DNA of 32,341 nucleotides from Actinoplanes oryzae (GTDB lineage: Bacteria > Actinomycetota > Actinomycetes > Mycobacteriales > Micromonosporaceae), in the NCBI RefSeq assembly GCF_030757795.1, contig NZ_JAUQWH010000100.1:1-32341 (forward strand). Reading direction: 5' to 3'. The notes beneath the pieces are model-generated. The model saw nothing but the letters and a program-made list of their open reading frames with translations, was not told the DNA's origin and did not search any database. Shown in pieces: positions 30,418-32,341 of this stretch; the stretch's first letter is position 1, and each line of letters starts with the position of its first letter. Both the position numbers and the translations under genes were made by a program.

Positions 30418-31065
30418 TCAGGCGTCGAGGGGGAGGGCGCCCAGCGCCTTGCCGGCCTCGCGGGCGGAGGCGAGCGCGCCCTGGTGCATCTCGGCGGCGA
30501 GGTCCTTGAACTGGTCCAGCGCCGGGTTGACGCCGACCAGGGTGAACTCGCGCTCGACGACGGTCAGGTCGGCGCCCCACGAGTCGGCGAAGATGCGGCG
30601 CAGGAACGGGGTCGAGTGGTCCCAGCCCTCGCGCGGGGTGCCCGCGCCGTAGGCGCCGCCGCGCACGGTGGCGAGCACGAACTTCTTGCCGCTCAGGAAC
30701 GGCTGGCTGGCGACCCGGGGGTCGGTGGCCACCAGGTCGATGTAGGCCTTGATGTGCTGCGAGGGCCCGAAGTTGTACAGCGGGACGGCGAAGAGGATGG
30801 CGTCGGCGGCGACCAGCTCGTCGTAGAGCTCGGCGGCGAGGGCGACGGCCTGCTTCTGCTCGTCGGTGCGCTGGTCCTCGGGCGTCATGCCGGCGCTCAC
30901 CGCGGCGGCCCAGTAGGTGGCCGGAATCGGCTCGATGCCGATGCGGCGGCGCTCGATCGTGTCGCCCGGGTGGGCGGCCAGCCACTCCTGCTCGACGATG
31001 TCCGCGATCTCGCGGCTCGTGGAGTGCTCGAAGTGAATGCTGGCGTCGAGGCGGAACAGGGTCAC
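30418..31065 (-). CDS. FMN-dependent NADH-azoreductase / flavodoxin-fold quinone reductase (AzoR-like)
   Basis: A 215-aa flavodoxin-like reductase. It begins LFRLDASIHFEHSTSREIAD (3-22), with an AzoR-type Ser-rich phosphate-binding stretch. It continues with AILFAVPLYNFGPSQHIKAYIDLV (89-112), where PLYNFG is the family signature contacting FMN, and FVLATVRGGAYG (128-139). These enzymes reduce quinones and azo compounds with NAD(P)H and are commonly induced by electrophiles. The start is GTG 31065 with GAGAGGA upstream. It diverges from a MarR gene, with three operator palindromes covering its promoter. Confidence 0.92.
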   Translation of the reverse strand: MTLFRLDASIHFEHSTSREIADIVEQEWLAAHPGDTIERRRIGIEPIPATYWAAAVSAGMTPEDQRTDEQKQAVALAAELYDELVAADAILFAVPLYNFGPSQHIKAYIDLVATDPRVASQPFLSGKKFVLATVRGGAYGAGTPREGWDHSTPFLRRIFADSWGADLTVVEREFTLVGVNPALDQFKDLAAEMHQGALASAREAGKALGALPLDA

Positions 31066-31080
31066 GACGGTGTCCTCTCA

Positions 31081-31148
31081 CAGGTTCAATCTTGAAGCGG
31101 TTCAAGCTTGAACGCCACCCTAGCACCTGCACTTCAAGATTGAACCTG
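31081..31148 (-). promoter_or_regulatory. MarR-type operator region: three TTCAA-N2-TTGAA palindromes over the azoreductase promoter
   Basis: TTCAATCTTGAA (31085-31096), TTCAAGCTTGAA (31101-31112) and TTCAAGATTGAA (31133-31144) share the form TTCAA-N2-TTGAA. The outer two extend to an exact 16-bp inverted repeat (31081-31096 with 31133-31148). On the minus strand a -10 TAGGGT (31117-31122) and a -35-like TTCAAT (31139-31144) drive the azoreductase. One palindrome covers the -35, one the likely start site and one the leader, so binding should block transcription. Confidence 0.8.
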
Positions 31149-31186
31149 ATGCGAGCCGGGTCACGTTCCGGGGTGCGCGGCCGCCG

Positions 31187-31192
31187 TAGGAT
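31187..31192 (+). promoter_or_regulatory. leaderless-type -10 element TAGGAT of the MarR gene
   Basis: TAGGAT ends 7 nt before the ATG at 31200, with no ribosome-binding site. The nearest operator palindrome lies about 43 bp upstream of it, so the regulator's own promoter may be less strongly repressed than the divergent one. Confidence 0.55.
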
Positions 31193-31199
31193 TTCCGCC

Positions 31200-31925
31200 A
31201 TGCACGACGAACCGCGGTGGCTGGACGAGCACGAGCTCCAGGGCTGGATGGCGCTCGCCAGCCTGATCTTCAAGCTGCCCGCCGCCCTCGACGCCCAGCT
31301 GCTGCGCGACAACGGGCTCACCCTGTTCGACTACATGACGGTCAGCGCGCTCTCCATGGCGCCGGACCGCACGATGCGCCTGAGCGACCTCGCCGGCGCC
31401 ATCAGCGCCTCGCTGTCCCGGCTCTCCAACGTCGTCAAGCGCCTCGAGCAGCGCGGCCTGCTGCGCCGCGAGCCCGACCCGGAGAACGCCCGCTACACCC
31501 GCGCGGTCCTCACCGACGCCGGCTGGGACCTCGTGGTCGCCGCCGCGCCCGGTCACGTCGAGGCGGTCCGCCGCTACGTGATCGACGGCCTCACGCCGGA
31601 GCAGATCGAGGTGCTGCGCCAGGTCGGCTGCAGCGTCGCCACCCGGGTGAGCGAGGGCCTCGCCGCCGCCCGCCCCCCGACCCCCGAGGCCCACGCCGCC
31701 TGCCAGGCCGCCCAGGCCGACGACGACGCCGCCCTGGCCGCCGAGTGCGCCGCGGCAGCGGAAGCGGCGGAGAAAGCGTCAGCCCCGAGCCCCGTGACGG
31801 CGTCAGCTGAAGCCCCGAGTTCCGCAGCGGCGGCGGGAGCGTCAGCCCCGAGTCCCGTGACGGCGTCAGCTGAAGGCCCGAGTTCCGCAGCGGCGGCCCC
31901 GAGTCCCGTGACGGCGAAGCAGTAG
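31200..31925 (+). CDS. MarR-family regulator with a repetitive Ala/Ser/Pro-rich C-terminal tail
   Basis: A 241-aa protein. Residues about 10-150 are a complete MarR winged helix: LTLFDYMTVSALSMAPDRTMRLSDLAGAISASLSRLSNVVKRLEQRGLL (40-88), the DPENARYTRAVLTDAG wing (93-108), and the dimerisation helix LTPEQIEVLRQVGCSVATRV (131-150). MarR proteins normally end near here. This one continues with an Ala-rich stretch (about 152-192) and then repeats of the type SAPSPVTASAEAPSSAAAAG (from 194), encoded by 63-bp DNA units. The tail looks disordered. The regulator very probably represses the divergent azoreductase through the TTCAA palindromes. The ATG start is preferred for its leaderless -10; an earlier in-frame ATG at 31092 lies inside the operators. 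Confidence 0.9.
   Translation: MHDEPRWLDEHELQGWMALASLIFKLPAALDAQLLRDNGLTLFDYMTVSALSMAPDRTMRLSDLAGAISASLSRLSNVVKRLEQRGLLRREPDPENARYTRAVLTDAGWDLVVAAAPGHVEAVRRYVIDGLTPEQIEVLRQVGCSVATRVSEGLAAARPPTPEAHAACQAAQADDDAALAAECAAAAEAAEKASAPSPVTASAEAPSSAAAAGASAPSPVTASAEGPSSAAAAPSPVTAKQ
31776..31919. repeat. 63-bp in-frame tandem repeat inside the MarR tail
   Basis: Units start at 31776 and 31839 and differ at only a few bases. A third, shortened copy (12 bp deleted) begins near 31897. The period of 63 bp is 21 codons, so the frame is kept. Similar CCCCGAGCCCCGCAGCGGCGG sequence continues past the TAG stop to about 31945, so the array crosses the end of the gene. Confidence 0.9.
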
Positions 31926-32093
31926 CCCCGAGCCCCGCAGCGGCGGAACCGGCAACCGCGAGCCCCGGTCCGCGCCCGCGACTGGCGCCATCCGCGAGGA
32001 ACGACATCGGCGCCCGGCCCGGTTTCGCGCATCGCGCGTGCCACCGGCGCGTGACGGGCCGCGAACCGGCCGGGACGTGACCGCAATCCGCCC

Positions 32094-32099
32094 TAGCGT
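32094..32099 (+). promoter_or_regulatory. leaderless-type -10 element TAGCGT
   Basis: TAGCGT ends 6 nt before the ATG at 32106, with no ribosome-binding site between. Confidence 0.5.
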
Positions 32100-32105
32100 G
32101 ACCCC

Positions 32106-32341
32106 ATGCACACGACCACGCTCGCCCCCTGGCTGATCTCCGCCGACACGGCCGCCGAGATCGACTTCCTCCGCGCGGTTCTCGGCGCCCACGAGGTCCC
32201 GGGCGCCCGCGTCGCCGACGGTGACCGCATCCTGCACGCGGAGGTCACCGTCGACGGCACGGCCCTGCTGCTCTTCGACGCCGGGCCCGGCTGGCCGCCC
32301 ACCCCGGCCCATCTGCGCCTCTACGTCAAGGATGTCGCGCG
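32106..32341 (+). CDS. VOC-family (glyoxalase/PhnB-like) protein, 3' end cut by window edge
   Basis: About 78 N-terminal residues are visible. LAPWLISADTAAEIDFLRAVLGAHEVPGA is the opening beta-alpha unit of a PhnB-type vicinal-oxygen-chelate protein. ILHAEVTVDGTALLLFDAG gives the next strands, and HLRLYVKDVA starts the third. Family members bind a metal and include glyoxalases, dioxygenases and resistance proteins; too little is present to choose. The start is set by the leaderless -10 just upstream. Confidence 0.8.
   Translation, partial: MHTTTLAPWLISADTAAEIDFLRAVLGAHEVPGARVADGDRILHAEVTVDGTALLLFDAGPGWPPTPAHLRLYVKDVA

Noticed and set aside
31092..31199. Earlier in-frame ATG for the MarR gene
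   Set aside because: It lies within the operator palindromes and would add 36 residues unlike any MarR N-terminus.
1..32341. tRNA, rRNA or riboswitch
   Set aside because: No cloverleaf with a recognisable T-arm sequence, rRNA stretch or known riboswitch core was seen on reading the intergenic gaps; a covariance-model search would be decisive.

Overview
This is a 32 kb stretch of very GC-rich chromosome from an actinomycete. The base composition, GTG starts, probable leaderless transcripts, an actinobacterial DUF574-type methyltransferase and an ECF41 sigma factor all point that way. A Micromonosporaceae-like or related filamentous genus is plausible, but the species cannot be read from the sequence. 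I see no rRNA, tRNA, CRISPR array, phage or complete insertion sequence.

The backbone is a polyamine/putrescine utilisation locus in three blocks. Block 1 (934-3652, +) encodes a gamma-aminobutyraldehyde-type aldehyde dehydrogenase and a 4-aminobutyrate aminotransferase, followed by a coupled methyltransferase. Block 2 (14480-17552, +) encodes an Lrp/AsnC regulator, a class III (polyamine-type) aminotransferase and an FAD-dependent amine oxidoreductase, each overlapping the next. Block 3 (30000-24703, -) is a translationally coupled operon potA-potD-potB-potC plus a second FAD oxidoreductase. Together they would import polyamines, oxidise or transaminate them to an aminoaldehyde, oxidise that to GABA and transaminate GABA. 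No gamma-glutamylpolyamine synthetase or succinate-semialdehyde dehydrogenase lies in the window.

Between blocks 1 and 2 sits accessory DNA. It holds: a three-gene operon of a coiled-coil membrane protein, an AAA-like ATPase with an Arg in Walker A, and a large AAA/coiled-coil/two-TM protein (4441-9104); an ECF41 sigma factor divergent from a CMD/AhpD-like protein that lacks its CxxC; an AlkZ-like winged-helix protein; a DUF574 methyltransferase; a CD-NTase-like nucleotidyltransferase with a small membrane protein (13826-12552, a minimal CBASS-like pair); and a ribbon-helix-helix protein. The three-gene ATPase operon and the nucleotidyltransferase pair are the best candidates for undescribed systems.

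Between blocks 2 and 3 lie a secreted protein resembling a zinc peptidase but without HExxH, a luciferase-like monooxygenase, a secreted PQQ-type beta-propeller and a secreted subtilase. The right end holds an azoreductase and its divergent MarR regulator, with three copies of a 12-bp palindromic operator, then the start of a VOC-family protein. The left end holds a truncated Uma2-family gene and a small membrane protein.

Two themes recur. At least six genes have a TANNNT-like -10 element 6-7 nt before the start codon (leaderless type). Five unrelated short tandem arrays (15, 25, 34, 35 and 63 bp units) lie at or just after gene 3' ends between 18.2 and 31.9 kb; one extends a protein and one appears to have grown out of a stop codon region.
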